The position numbers and the translations under genes are program-made. From positions 6,594,501-6,658,500 of the forward strand of contig JANTQA010000012.1 in assembly GCA_027625915.1 (NCBI GenBank): a stretch of 64,000 nucleotides of DNA, written 5' to 3'. Positions within the stretch are counted from its first letter, which is position 1, and the number at the start of each line of letters is the position of its first letter. This stretch comes from Anaeramoeba flamelloides (Eukaryota; Metamonada; Anaeramoebidae). Shown here piece by piece: positions 23,213 through 35,100 of this stretch. The notes under the pieces are model-generated. The model was given only the letters and a program-made list of their open reading frames with translations, was not told where the DNA came from and searched no databases.

Positions 23213-26200
23213 ATGTCAGATTTAAATTCTACAAACTTGTCGATTGCAAAAAGGCTTTTAATTGTTGCTGGTATGCTTATAGCAGGAACTGGAAGTATAA
23301 TTTTTGGCAAACTTCAATTCCAAACACAAGCAATTGGGAGGGATGGGAAAATGCATTATTTTACAAAACCCTTATTTAAAAACGCAGCCATGTTTCGTAA
23401 AACACTCAATCTCTTTGCTTTTTTTAATACTTTGTGTTTTTTTTTATCATCCTTCTTTGCGTTTTTGGAAGCACAATTGTTTAAAAATTTTTTTCTTTTA
23501 TTTTCATTCTTTGATAATCTGGTTCTATTTTTTCCAAAGTTGGGATGTCCTTTTCTTTTGGGTTATTATTACGTTCAAAAAAAAAACCAAAAAGCCAAAA
23601 GCTGAGCCAAGACAAAGACAAAAAGCAGGATTATTTTCGACTTGCAAAATTGGTTTTTTTACCTGCGTTTTGTGATTTCCTCGCAACCTATTTAATGAAT
23701 TTTGGTTTGATCTTTTTACCAGCCTCTGTTTGGCAACTACTCAGAGCATCAATAATTGTTTTCACAGCAATTTTAACAAAATATTATCGAAAAAGAGCTG
23801 TGCCCAATTACCAATGGGCAGGTGTGGTTTTTGTAATTTTTGGTTTGTTGGTTGTTGGTGTTGCTGGCATTATGGGATCAGACGAGCAAGAGGGACAACA
23901 ATTTTCAATGTTTGTGAAAACAATAGGTGTGCTGTTAGTAATCGCAGCTGAATTAGTCCAGGCAACACAAAATATGTAAGTTTGATTTTTTCCTTTCTCC
24001 TTAAATTTTTTTGTGTTAACTGTGAACTTTTTCAAATTTTGCCATTATAAAATTACTGAATGCTTTTAGAAATTCTGAAATAGAACAAAACTCGTATGTT
24101 TAATTAAAGCCAATTCTGGTTTTCTTCTTGTCAAAAAAGAGACGAGTCATAAAAATTAAATGATTTTTGTCCAAAAAACAATCTTGACAATTTTCATTCT
24201 CAATTCCCTTATTTTGCTTCTTTCTGATTTAATAAACACAAAAAGAAATCAAGAATTAAGTAAATTTAATCCCAATACGAGTTTCATTTATTACACACAA
24301 TCCATACACTGTTTAGTACAAAATAATCTGCTGGTACCAAAATCTTAAAAACTCTACGACTTTCGAGACTTTAATTTCACTCATCGATAGAACGAATTTT
24401 TAAAATCAACCTCGTACAGAAAAAATGGGTACCCTGTTTTGAGTGGATTAGGAATTGTGCTACTCAAATAATTACAAATTTAGGATTTGTATCACCCATA
24501 TTAAAAATCTTGTAAAAATCATTTAAGGGTCTAGTCACTTGCACGAATTTGCTCCACATACTTAAGGAGTGGACTGCTCATTAAAAATGGATATTGTTAA
24601 TTAGAACTTCTTTTGGTTGAAAGAATTCAAATACAAATAAAAAAAAAATTCACAGTATCTCAATTACAAAAATTAAAAACAAAAAAAGTATTACAGTCAG
24701 TTCCACTTTTAAGGCACAAACTTTCAACGAAATTTAAGGCACAAAAAAAATCTCAAATTAAGGCACAAAATTCAGATTCTAGTAAAATAAAAAATTTCAA
24801 ATTTTGTGCCTTAATTTGAGATTTTTATTGTTCCTTAAATTTCGTTGAAATTTTGTGCCTTAAAAGTGGAACTGACTGTACTTAGGATCTAAAAATTAAA
24901 AAAAAAAAAAAACAAAAAAAAGGTTCATAGAAATCTCAATTGCGAAAATACAAAAAACAAAAAAGTTTAAAAGGATCCATGTTTGTAAAATTTCAAATAA
25001 AAAAAATCCAAAGGATTTTAATTCATGAAAATTCAAATTTATAAAAAAACAATTACTCTTTTCTTGTTTTATATTTCCAAATGGATAAAATTTCTTGAAT
25101 TTAAAACAAATTGTTTTCTTGAAGTAGAAAATCAATTTAATTCCAATTTCATCCAATTTGTGGTTATGTTTAACCAGTTTTATTTGACAAAGTAAGGATT
25201 ATATAATATTCTTTTGATAAAAATAACTCATTTAAAAAAGGAAAAAAATAAAAAAAAATCTAGATAACAAAAAAGTGCCAAAGAGTGATACACTTCGAAA
25301 CTGACACATAATGTTATTAAAAATTTCCATTCAGATTGATTTAAATTGGAAATTGAATGTCGCTCATTACTCCGTCTTTATTGTAAAATTTTCCTCGTTT
25401 TTTATTGTTGGATTTTAGAAATCTAACCTACATTACATTCTATTAATTTTTAATTGAAATTAGGGCTCATATAAAAAGATGAAAAAATTTTCAATATTTT
25501 AAAAAGAAAATTTTTGACTCAATAACTATGCCCTTTAGAATGAAATATTTCTGTTAAAATTATTTAACGATGTGGCGAAAAAATATGGTCTCCAAAATAT
25601 AAATTTTGAAAATTTATAACTATTTTGGAAAAAAAAAAAACAAAAGACGGAATAAAGATACATCTAAAAACAAAACTTGAGGAAAAAATCTCTAATTTTT
25701 TTTTTTATTGTCAATTCTGGAAGAGAGGTAATAACAAATATATCACATAATGTAGATCTGAAAAATATAGCATGATTTTTTATATTTTTTTAATATTTTT
25801 TCGAGAGAAAAATAACAAAAGATATAACTCTCTGTTTTTCAGAAACCCTAAATTTTTTTAAAGTTTTTTTCCTTGTCTATAAGGTGACCATAATATGCAT
25901 CAAATTACAATTTTCCTTTGAATAATAAAAAGAAAAATTGAATTTTTAAACAACTACAAGAAAAAGAGAAAGAAAAAAAGAAATTAAAGAGCAAAATAAA
26001 AAAATAGTCAAAAAATTACAAAATATGTTTTTTTTTTGCACCCCAAGTGTTTCATGTGTTGTTGTATTTTCTTTTATGTTAATTAAATCGAAAATTTCCA
26101 GATCATTACTATAATTTGTGCCACCTTGTTTACATAATACTGTATGTGACAGAAGTTGATCTCAGTACAAGACATTGTTGTCGTACTCACCAGAAGTTAA

Positions 26201-27809
26201 TCCCAGTACAATGTAACCGCATATCAGAAGAAGCTAAATTGCTACCAGCATTTCTCTTCTTCAGTAGATGCTCACCAAAATCGGACCGCCGTCGTTGATT
26301 ATTTTTCTTCTTCTCTACTTTTTAATAAAAAAAAAAAAATTAACAAAAAAACATAAATTCACAATTCTTTTTTAGAGAAAAAAATGGAAACTCAAAAAAA
26401 GTAAATGGAAAAGCAATATAAATTCTGAGTGCTTTGTACTACAATAACTTTTATATAAGCTTAATTTCAAAAATAGGGCAAGATTTTTCATCAGAAAAAA
26501 AATTGTTTAATTGTTTTTTTTTTTTTTGAATAATAATGTATTTTATTAAAGTGAGTAGAGATAATATCCAATATAGATTAATAAATAAAAATATAGTGTA
26601 GTCATTTTATTTTTTGAAAGACAAATGAAAAAAGAAAAATTAATAAAAACAAAAAAGTTTGCACCTAATTTTGAAATTTGGCTATTAGAAAAATATGATA
26701 ACGATTTCTTTCTTTCTCAACCCTTTTACTTTTATTCAATTGATCATACAAAAAAACATAACATATGAATATATCCTAATTTTATAAAATAAATAATAAA
26801 AAAAAATATTTCAACGAAAATTTTAAATCTAAAAGATTTTTTTTATTATTTTAAATTATTTTTTTTTTCTTATTTTTTTGAATAAATAATAATAATAACT
26901 CTAATTCCATTTCTCAATGTATTTTTCTTTTACATTTACTCTTGACTTTTATTATCAAAATTTTTATTTATTTAGAGTTGAAGAAAAACTTCTTCATGAT
27001 TATGAAGATACTAACCCGGCAGTAATTGTAGGATTTGAGGGTGTGTGGGGCTTTTTATTATGTGTTGTTATTTCTGCACCGTAAGTAAATTTAATAAAAA
27101 TAGCCAAAATAAAAATAATTTAAAATATATATTTTACTTTTCTTGATCTATTTTATTTTTTTCATTTCTTTTCAAATTTTAAAAATGAAAATAAACAAAT
27201 TATTATCAATGTAACAATAAATTAATTAAATCAAATAAATAAACGGTTTCTAATTATTATAATAGTGTTGCTTATTTTCTCCCTGAAAGCACTGGAATGA
27301 AAGAAGATTCAATTGATTCTTTCGTAATGTTAGCAAATTCCACTTTTTTAATCTGGACAACTTTTGTTTTTATATTCGTGATTTTGTTCTTCAATTATTT
27401 TGCAATGGAAATTACAAACTTCAGTTCCGCTTTATTGAGAAATATCTTAGATGGACTTCGTACTCTTTTATCTTGGATTGTGCTTTTAATCATTCACTAT
27501 ACAAACCCTGGCGCCAAACTTGGTGAAAAATGGACAAACTGGAGTTATTTACAATTATTCGGATTTGTCTTTTTAATTTTGGGTACCTTTCTTTATAACC
27601 AAATCGTCAAGATTCCATTCTTAAAATACCCTCCTAGTAAAAGATCTATACTTGAACAAGAAAAGGATATGGAAAAGGGAAATCTTTTAAAAGATTCTGA
27701 TTCGGTTTCAGTTTCGGTTAATCTATCAGATCATTTATCTAATACATCTTCGAGTTATTCCGATAACTCTCAATCGGGTGTCAGTTCAAGAAATTCATCG
27801 GTTAATTAA
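23213..27809 (+). CDS. SLC35F6: SLC35F6-like drug/metabolite-superfamily transporter
   Basis: Four exons, 23213..23396, 23540..23975, 26976..27080 and 27266..27809, encode 422 residues. It is a multi-pass membrane protein of the nucleotide-sugar-transporter/EamA fold most like SLC35F6 (known on lysosomal and mitochondrial membranes in animals); the substrate is not established. TM1 (about 10-30, KRLLIVAGMLIAGTGSI) starts the protein. MFLGMSFSFGLLLR (60-73) parallels the human MFLGEF region, LPAFCDFLATYLMNFGL (102-118) the PPALCD helix, WQLLRASIIVFTAIL (126-140) the QMLRGAVIIFTG helix, and NIVEEK (206-211) the MVLEEK segment. The last exon has LLRNILDGLRTLLSWIV and QLFGFVFLILGTFLYN, then a Ser-rich tail. 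The introns are 143, 3000 and 185 bp with GTAAA or GTAAG donors; all junction phases agree. The first intron is cryptically readable, so unspliced frames overlap. The 3-kb intron contains a MITE, an R2 fragment and an R3 copy. Confidence 0.88.
24694..24878. mobile_element. TA-flanked MITE, copy 3 (well preserved)
   Basis: A 185-bp foldback between TA at 24692-24693 and 24879-24880. The left end, CAGTCAGTTCCACTTTTAAG, and the right end are perfect inverted repeats over the outer 25 or so bases. Pairing continues inward through the GGCACAAA, TTTCAACGAAATTTAAGG and TCTCAAATTAAGGCACAAA blocks, so almost the whole element forms a hairpin. It lies in the large SLC35F6-like intron. It has no coding capacity. 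Confidence 0.85.
25955..26310 (+). repeat. R2 fragment plus GC-richer island in transporter intron
   Basis: 25955-26100 matches R2: AAGAAAAAGAGAAAGAAA, then GCACCCCAAGTGTTTCATG, like 49190-49215. The following 26100-26300 is notably richer in G and C than its surroundings. It contains two imperfect copies of an AGAAGTTGATCTCAGTACAA / AGAAGTTAATCCCAGTACAA unit 48 bp apart. A 60-codon frame here has no recognisable motif. Nature unknown. Confidence 0.45.
26457..26690 (+). repeat. Repeat R3 copy 2, MITE-like
   Basis: About 230 bp matching 6197-6418 over its whole length, with the same imperfect inverted ends (AATTTCAAAAATAGGGCA and CCTAATTTTGAAATTTGG). It sits inside the large intron of the transporter gene, same orientation as copy 1. 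Confidence 0.6.
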
Positions 27810-29149
27810 TTAACCAATCAATTCCTTTTTTTTTATTTTCTTTCTTTCTTTCTTATTTTATTTTTTTTTATTTTATTTCCTATTTTAATGAAAATAAAAT
27901 TATAAATTAAAATAATTATTTATTCAATTTTTTTTTTTTTTTTTTTTTTTTTTGGGATTATTATTATTTAAAAAATAACAAGATAATATATATTACTAAT
28001 AAATTTAATAAATCAAAAGATTTTTAATAAAATAATCTAAAAAAAAAAATCACATGGTTCAAAAGATAAAAAAATTGTTTTATTGAAAAATGAACATTTT
28101 TTCAAAACTTTCAGAAAATATGAAAATTATTCTTGAACAAAAAAAAATCTATCAAAAATTAGAGGAATTATAAATCCCTCCATTAAATAATAATTAAAAA
28201 AAAAAAAAAAGTTGATTTTATTGAAATATATTGGCTGTAGGATATTAAAAAATCCTTTTTGTTTCAGTTAAGGTATGCTAGGGTCTGTTAGAGTTTGCTA
28301 GAGTAGGTTTTTGTAATTTATATGGTATTTAAGTAGATCTTTTCTCGAAGAATTTAAATAAATAATTAATTAAGAAATAAATTAGACTTTTGTAACTTGT
28401 TTTAATGGAATAAAATTCCCCTCTTAACTTTGATGTTTATAATTCTTTTTCAACAAAATTTTACAAATATTTGTATTGATGATCTCAAGATTTTGGATTA
28501 TATATAATTTAATATAAAATACTACCAATCATAAAATAATCTTTTTGATTTTTCCTCACACAAACCTTTTTCATCATTAAAAACTTTCATACTAATAAAA
28601 ATAATCAAGATATTCTTCAAAAATACAAAAAAATTTCAATTTTACCAATTTTGAAATATGTCCAAATCGGAAATTTAATAATATACCGATACCTTCCTTC
28701 TCTCTACACATTTTCTTTTTTTCAAATATTTTGTGACTTTTGGTAACAAGATCACAATAATTCGAAAATGTTATGTTAACTAAAACAAAAAGAAAATATT
28801 TATTAAAGATTCTTTGAATTTATTTGAGTTAAGTTGTTTTTAAATTATATCCTATGGAATTTAATCTTCAATTTCTTTTCAAAGATGATTTGAAAAAAAA
28901 AAAAAAAAAAATTAAAATTATTTGGATTTTTTTTATTTATCTTAATTTGTATTAAGACTATTGTTATTTTGTAAAGTTTATTGATTAAATAATGATAAAA
29001 AAAAAAAAAATAATAATAATGATAATATATATATATATATATATATATATTAATATAATAATAATAATGAACTAAATCAAATCAAATAAGAAGAAATATT
29101 ATTTTAATCAAAAATAAAAAATATTTTTTTTTTCTTTTTAGTATTTAAT
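27810..29149. other. Spacer between convergent genes
   Basis: Short spacer separating the transporter and pseudokinase 3' ends. It contains long T runs (27930-27953), a TA microsatellite at about 29024-29051 and AATAAA-like words usable for polyadenylation on both strands. No gene is seen. Confidence 0.6.
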
Positions 29150-32100
29150 TTAATTATTATTATCATTTTTCACTCCAAGTGGAATTTTGTTATTTTGTAA
29201 AATAGGAAAACAATTTTTCATTATTCTAAACTGTAAATTTTTATTTTGAAAGATTTCATTTTGGACAAACTTACCTTTCCCTTTGAAGGATATTAAAACT
29301 CCAATTAAATTTTTATAAATTTTATTTTTCATAAATTTAGGATCAGAACTGGATTCAACATCAATCCCACTCCGATCATTTTCATAAATTAAATTATTAG
29401 TGATTGATCCTAAAGAATGGTCTCTGGCAATAAATGCTGAACCAGTATTTTTAAATATCGAGTTATCATCGAAAATTGGATCTGATTTATCTTGTATTTG
29501 CACCCCAGCTAATTTATTATTATAAATTTTATTTCCAATGAATTCTCCTTTGGATTGCTTATTTAAAAATATGCCAAGTTCCGAATTTTGGAAAATTTCA
29601 TTATGAAAGGTCTGGGGACTGCTTGATTTACAAGTAATCCCAGATTTTTTGTTTAGATAAATACGGTTATTGGAAAGTTTTGGCCTTAAGACGTCGGATA
29701 AAAAGATGCCATGTCCTTGATTTTCAAAAATGTTGCAATTTTCGAATTTTGGCAAACTTTTACTCTCAATTTCCACCCCATTTAATTTATTATAAAAAAT
29801 GTCACAGCCTCTAATTGCCCCCTTTGAACTTTCTTTAACTTGTATACCATAATCTTCATTTAAATAGATTTTTGAATTTTGAATTGTAGCTTTGGAATTG
29901 CCTGTTATACAAATGCCTTGGTATTTATTTTCGAAAATATTACAATGGTGAAACAATCCATTCCCTTTATTGAAAATGGCTATTCCAACTTTGCCATGAT
30001 GAATTAAACACTCTTTAATTTTTGGCTCGGCGCCTCTGCTAATACCAAGACATGCGGCTCCTAACCCAGAAATATCACAATTATCCATTTCCATTATTCC
30101 AGAGATAATTTCCACTGTGAAAAATTTCTGTCCTAAATATCGGAAGGTGATATTTGAAATGCTACCCTTTTGTGCTTGGAACGACAAAATGGATCCTGCG
30201 GCGTGTTCAATAAGAATTCCATGTTTTTCGTTCTGGATACCAATAATTTCTAAATCATCGGTGGTGATGACTAATTGCTCATTATATATACCCGGATAAA
30301 TTTCTATTCGATCGCCAGATCTTGCCTTAACTAATGCTTCTCCGATCGTTTTGCATTCCTTTTCTTTCCCTACACAAATAATTTTACTGATTCCGTTATT
30401 GCCACCACTGCTGCTGCTTCGGCGAGTAGTATTAAGATCATAATTATTTTCATCATCGTTAACATTGTCATTATCATTGGTGTTTGTATTGTTTTCATGG
30501 GTAATAATCGATTGTGAAAATGGCGAATAAAATTGTGAGCTCTGCCTTTCATAATTATCAAATAGCGAGACAAAAAAATCGGATCTTAACTTTGTTAAAG
30601 ATGGTTCTTTTTTATCAAACAATTCTGGTTTTGATTCTTTTAAATTTTCAATTATTCGTTTTAATCCTTGGATAATTTTTCTAAAAGTTGGCCTTAATTT
30701 TGGCTTTTCGTTCCAACAATCTGAAAGTAATTCTTTTAAATTATTGTCATTGATCATTGTTAATTCTGGTCGAATCTCCTTTATATTCTTATTATTTTTT
30801 GAAATTAAAAAATGATTCCTAATAATTTTGGAATTGTTGATTTCTGAAAATGCCTTTTTACCGGTAATTAACTCCCAAAATAATATCCCAAACGAATATA
30901 CATCAGTTGAAAAATTAAAGATTTCGTTTCTTGTAGACTATGGTTGTGTTGTGTTGTTTATTTATTTATTTTTTTTTTGAATTTATTTAATTACAGATTA
31001 AATTTATTTTGTTTTTTAAAAATAATTAGTTTTTTGATTATTTAAACAGATAAAAATAATTTTTAAATATTTTTTCAAAAAGAAATTTGAAATATCACTA
31101 AAAAAGAAAAGAAAAGAACATTGACTGATTTCAGCGCCAATCAGCAAACTTAAATTCAACTTGAAAGGTGTAGGAATAGTTAAAAAAAAATAAACTCAAT
31201 CAATTTAGGAAATTGTTACTACCGAATACCCGAGCAAAAATTTTCACTCCAAAAAGACTATTCCCACCTAACAATTAAAAAATAACCATTAAATTTATTT
31301 TTTAATTTTGTAATATTAACATTAACTTTTGAACATTTGAGTCATAAAAAAGTATTACCTAATTATGTTTTTATTTTTTACAATTTCATATTTTTAAAAT
31401 TATTTTGTGGGGTAATTTGTTTTGGGAACTCTGAAGAGATATAAAGTATAATCCAAAAATAGAGAAATACCTAAAAATTAAAAAAAAAACAATCTAGTTT
31501 ATCCTATTTTCATTTAAATTAAAGTATAAAATTATTTTATTAGAAAAATTTTAACGTTTTAAGTATCATATTTTACAATTGATTTTGATCACATATACTT
31601 TTTTTTTTTTTTGTTTTTCAAAAAATTGATAAAAAAAACAAGTATGAGTTTAAGATTGACATTTACTTCAAAATTCAATTATATTTTTAGCGAAGTTAAT
31701 AAGAGTATCAAGATTTAGACTAACGATTGTTACAACATAATGTATTTCTGTGCTGATAAGAAACAAAAAATATTATCTAGAATTTTTAATAGAAATACTA
31801 GTAACAAAAATTTTTAATGGTAATTTCAAATTCTGATCCACACCTATTTTTGTTTTTCTTTTTTTTTTTTTTTTCATGTTGATTATAATTTTTTTGAGTT
31901 TAATTTTATTTTAAATAAGGAGACAATATTACGTATTTTGATTATTCACAAATACTTATATACTTTGATATATAAAACAAGAAATAAATCCTTAGTAATT
32001 AATGGACTAGTATTTTTTTAGAAATAAAATCAAGATCTTGCTGAATTCTAGAATTGATTTTTTTTTTTTGTAATTTCTGTTATGGCTTGTGAAATGGATG

Positions 32101-35100
32101 AGCTAATCTCATTTAAACAATTTATTAATTTGAGTCAATTTTTTTGAGATCGAAATTTCACATGTTTCGTATATAAAACGCAAAAAAGTAACCTATTATT
32201 TTGTTATTAATAATTTAGCTAATTCTTGAAAATAGTAAAACATTATTTTTCGTTTTAGGTTGGAAAGTATTGTTTTTGAAAAAAATATTTTTATTTTGTT
32301 ATTATTTTTAATTTGTTTTGTTTGGATTTGAATTCAAATATTAATAAATTAATACAAAAAGCGCAGAGGTTAAATAGCTCTAAATTTGATACAAGTTTAA
32401 CAAATTTTTATCAATGAAATTGAGATCTATTAAGGAAATCTTTTTTTTAAAGTTTGTTAAAAAATTCTTTTTCTGGTATTCAAAAAATGATAAAAATTTT
32501 TGAATTTGAAGAATATTTGAACAAAATTGTTTGGTAGTATTTACAAGAATCTTTATAGCCATTTAAATCATATTTGGTAGAAAAAAAATCATTAGATTAA
32601 CAATTATAGATAATGACTAAATCTAGCGTAAAATGAAAAATTAAAATAAACTTAAATTTCATCTTATAACAAAATCACAATTTCTGAGTATAAAAATTGT
32701 AAATCGTTTGAAAACTCGAAGGATTAAAACTACACGATCATGAAAAAATTTTTTCAGAAAAAATTAAACATTTGCTAATTTTACCCTTTTTAAATTACTT
32801 CAGTTTAATAAACACTATTGGTTAATAAAAGATCTTTGATCAAAAAATTATTTATGAAGTATTTAACAATTTAAGTTGAAAAATTCAATTTTCCAAGTTC
32901 TATTTATATTTTTTTTACAATTAATAGTAAAAAATTAGAAAATTTTTTCAATCACAGTTAAGAGGTCATTTTATTATATTTTCAAAGTTATTTTAAATCT
33001 GATAAATATTTTTTTTAATAGGGAATAAATTATTTTGACTATTAAAGAATTATTTGTTCTTTTAAATTGGAAAAAATATTTTTTCTTTGATTTTCCGTTA
33101 GGTTTTCCAGAATTTAAAAGAATAGAGTAAAATCCTTGATTTTACTCAATTCTTTTGAATTTTGGAAAACCTAGGACACTTCCGTAAGGCTTTTTTTAAT
33201 TTTTGAAATAAACAGAAAATTTCAAAAATTTTCAGTTGATTCCAAAAAATAAAAAAAAACGCCATTAGGTTTTCCAGAATTTAAAATAATAGAGTAAAAT
33301 CTTAGATCTTTCTCTATTCTTTTGAATCCTGGAAAACCGCCGTTATCTTTTCTTGAGTTTTCTGTTTATTTGGAAAATCAATAGATTTTCGTTAGGTTTT
33401 TTTTACTTTTTGTAATAAACCGAAAATTTATTAAAATTTTCTGTTTATTTCAGAAAGTAAAAAAACCGATAACACTTTACAGATAAAACAGAAAACCTCA
33501 AGAAAAGCTAGGCACTCTACGACACTTAACGGGCACTCAATATTTATCACAAGGAATTTTTTTTTCCCTAATTGAGTTTTTTTAGATGAATAGTGTTTTC
33601 AAAACTATTAGTTATTATCTCTTCAAAGTAAAAATATCTGAAAGTTGAATTTTAGGAAAATTAATTTTCGTATCCATTTAAAAATTTTTTACCCCAAAAT
33701 AGACCCTTTTTTCTCGACACGAGACCTTTAAAAATCGAACTACTATACAACAATAAATACAACAGCCTCAAGATTTTTAAGTACTGAAATGTTGGCTATA
33801 TTGTGAATATACTTTATCAACAAGGACAAAATGGCAACTGATTTATTTGTTTTCTCTAACCTGAAATTTTCAATTTTATTTTTTCATACTAGTGTATTCT
33901 TATTAAAATAATGCTAATATTTCCAGAACGCGTATTAACTGCTTCAATAGATATTGCTATGTTACAACAAAAATTACAAATAAATTTTGTACTTTATGTT
34001 TAAAATATAAACCAAAAGGAAACAATAGAAAATATTGATCATTTTTTATAGGTGTGTAATGCCTATGAAAACGATAGATTAATATTTTGTATCAAATTAA
34101 ATGAAACAAATCTCAACGAATTAATTTTAAACCAAAACAGTTTGAAAATTTTTTTATTGATTAATCATCGTGAAATCTATGATTTTACGCTTAAATTCAT
34201 GAAAGAGAATTTAAGTATAAGGAAAGTACTGTATAATGTTGTCAAGTGCCGTGGAGTGCCTATTTTTTCTGTTTTATTAGTAAAGTGTTCTAGGTTTTTT
34301 TTACTTTTTGAAATAAACCGAAAATTTTAATAAATTTTCGGTTTATTACAAAAAGTAAAAAAGCCTAACGAAAATTTATTGATTTTCCAACAAGCAGAAA
34401 ATCTCAAAAAATTAAATAGATCTTTTTATTGAATTCTTGTTTTTGTTTCGAAAACCTATTGCTTTTCTAACCAAGAATATTAAAAACCCCTAACAGTAAT
34501 CAACTTGTAATTCGCACTTATTCAATAAAAAAGAAGAAGAAAAAAAAATGTTTGTATTTTTAAAAAGAAAATAATAAAAAAGAAAATGAATAAAGGATTA
34601 CTTCTGGCGAATAATAAGAAATTAAAAAATGTGGCTGCTCAAAAAGTGTAATTTCAAATTTTTTTTTTAATATTTGTATTCCACAAATAACGGGAATTAA
34701 TTTTTCATCTTTTTCTATTAAAATTATTTCTTGTGGATTAATTAACCCACAATATATATCATTACAATGCAAATAATTCATCCCTTCTGCGATTTGAAGT
34801 CCAATTTGAAGTAAAGTTGAAAATTTCAATGAATAATTTTGTGAATCAATTAATTTGGTTAAAGAAATTCCATTGTCGAGATTTAAAATTAAAGAATATT
34901 CTGTATCAAATGTAACACCGTAGAGAGGCAAAACATTTGGATGCTCTAAATAACTGTTTTTTTATAAAAGATAATAATATTAAAAGAGGTTTGATAAAAA
35001 AAAAATGCAATAAAGATCAAAAAGAATAATGAAATTATGATTAATACATTTTTAAGGTTGATTAACATGTTTTTTTTTTTTTTTTTTAATAAGATATTTA

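Noticed and set aside
23304-23675. Overlapping plus-strand frames at the start of the transporter gene
   Set aside because: They result from the 143-bp first intron being nearly open; splicing 23396 to 23540 restores the conserved MFLG segment.
34052-34330. 92-codon plus-strand frame as a gene
   Set aside because: It runs into palindrome P2, has no recognised domain and lies in an intron; kept only as a possible relic.
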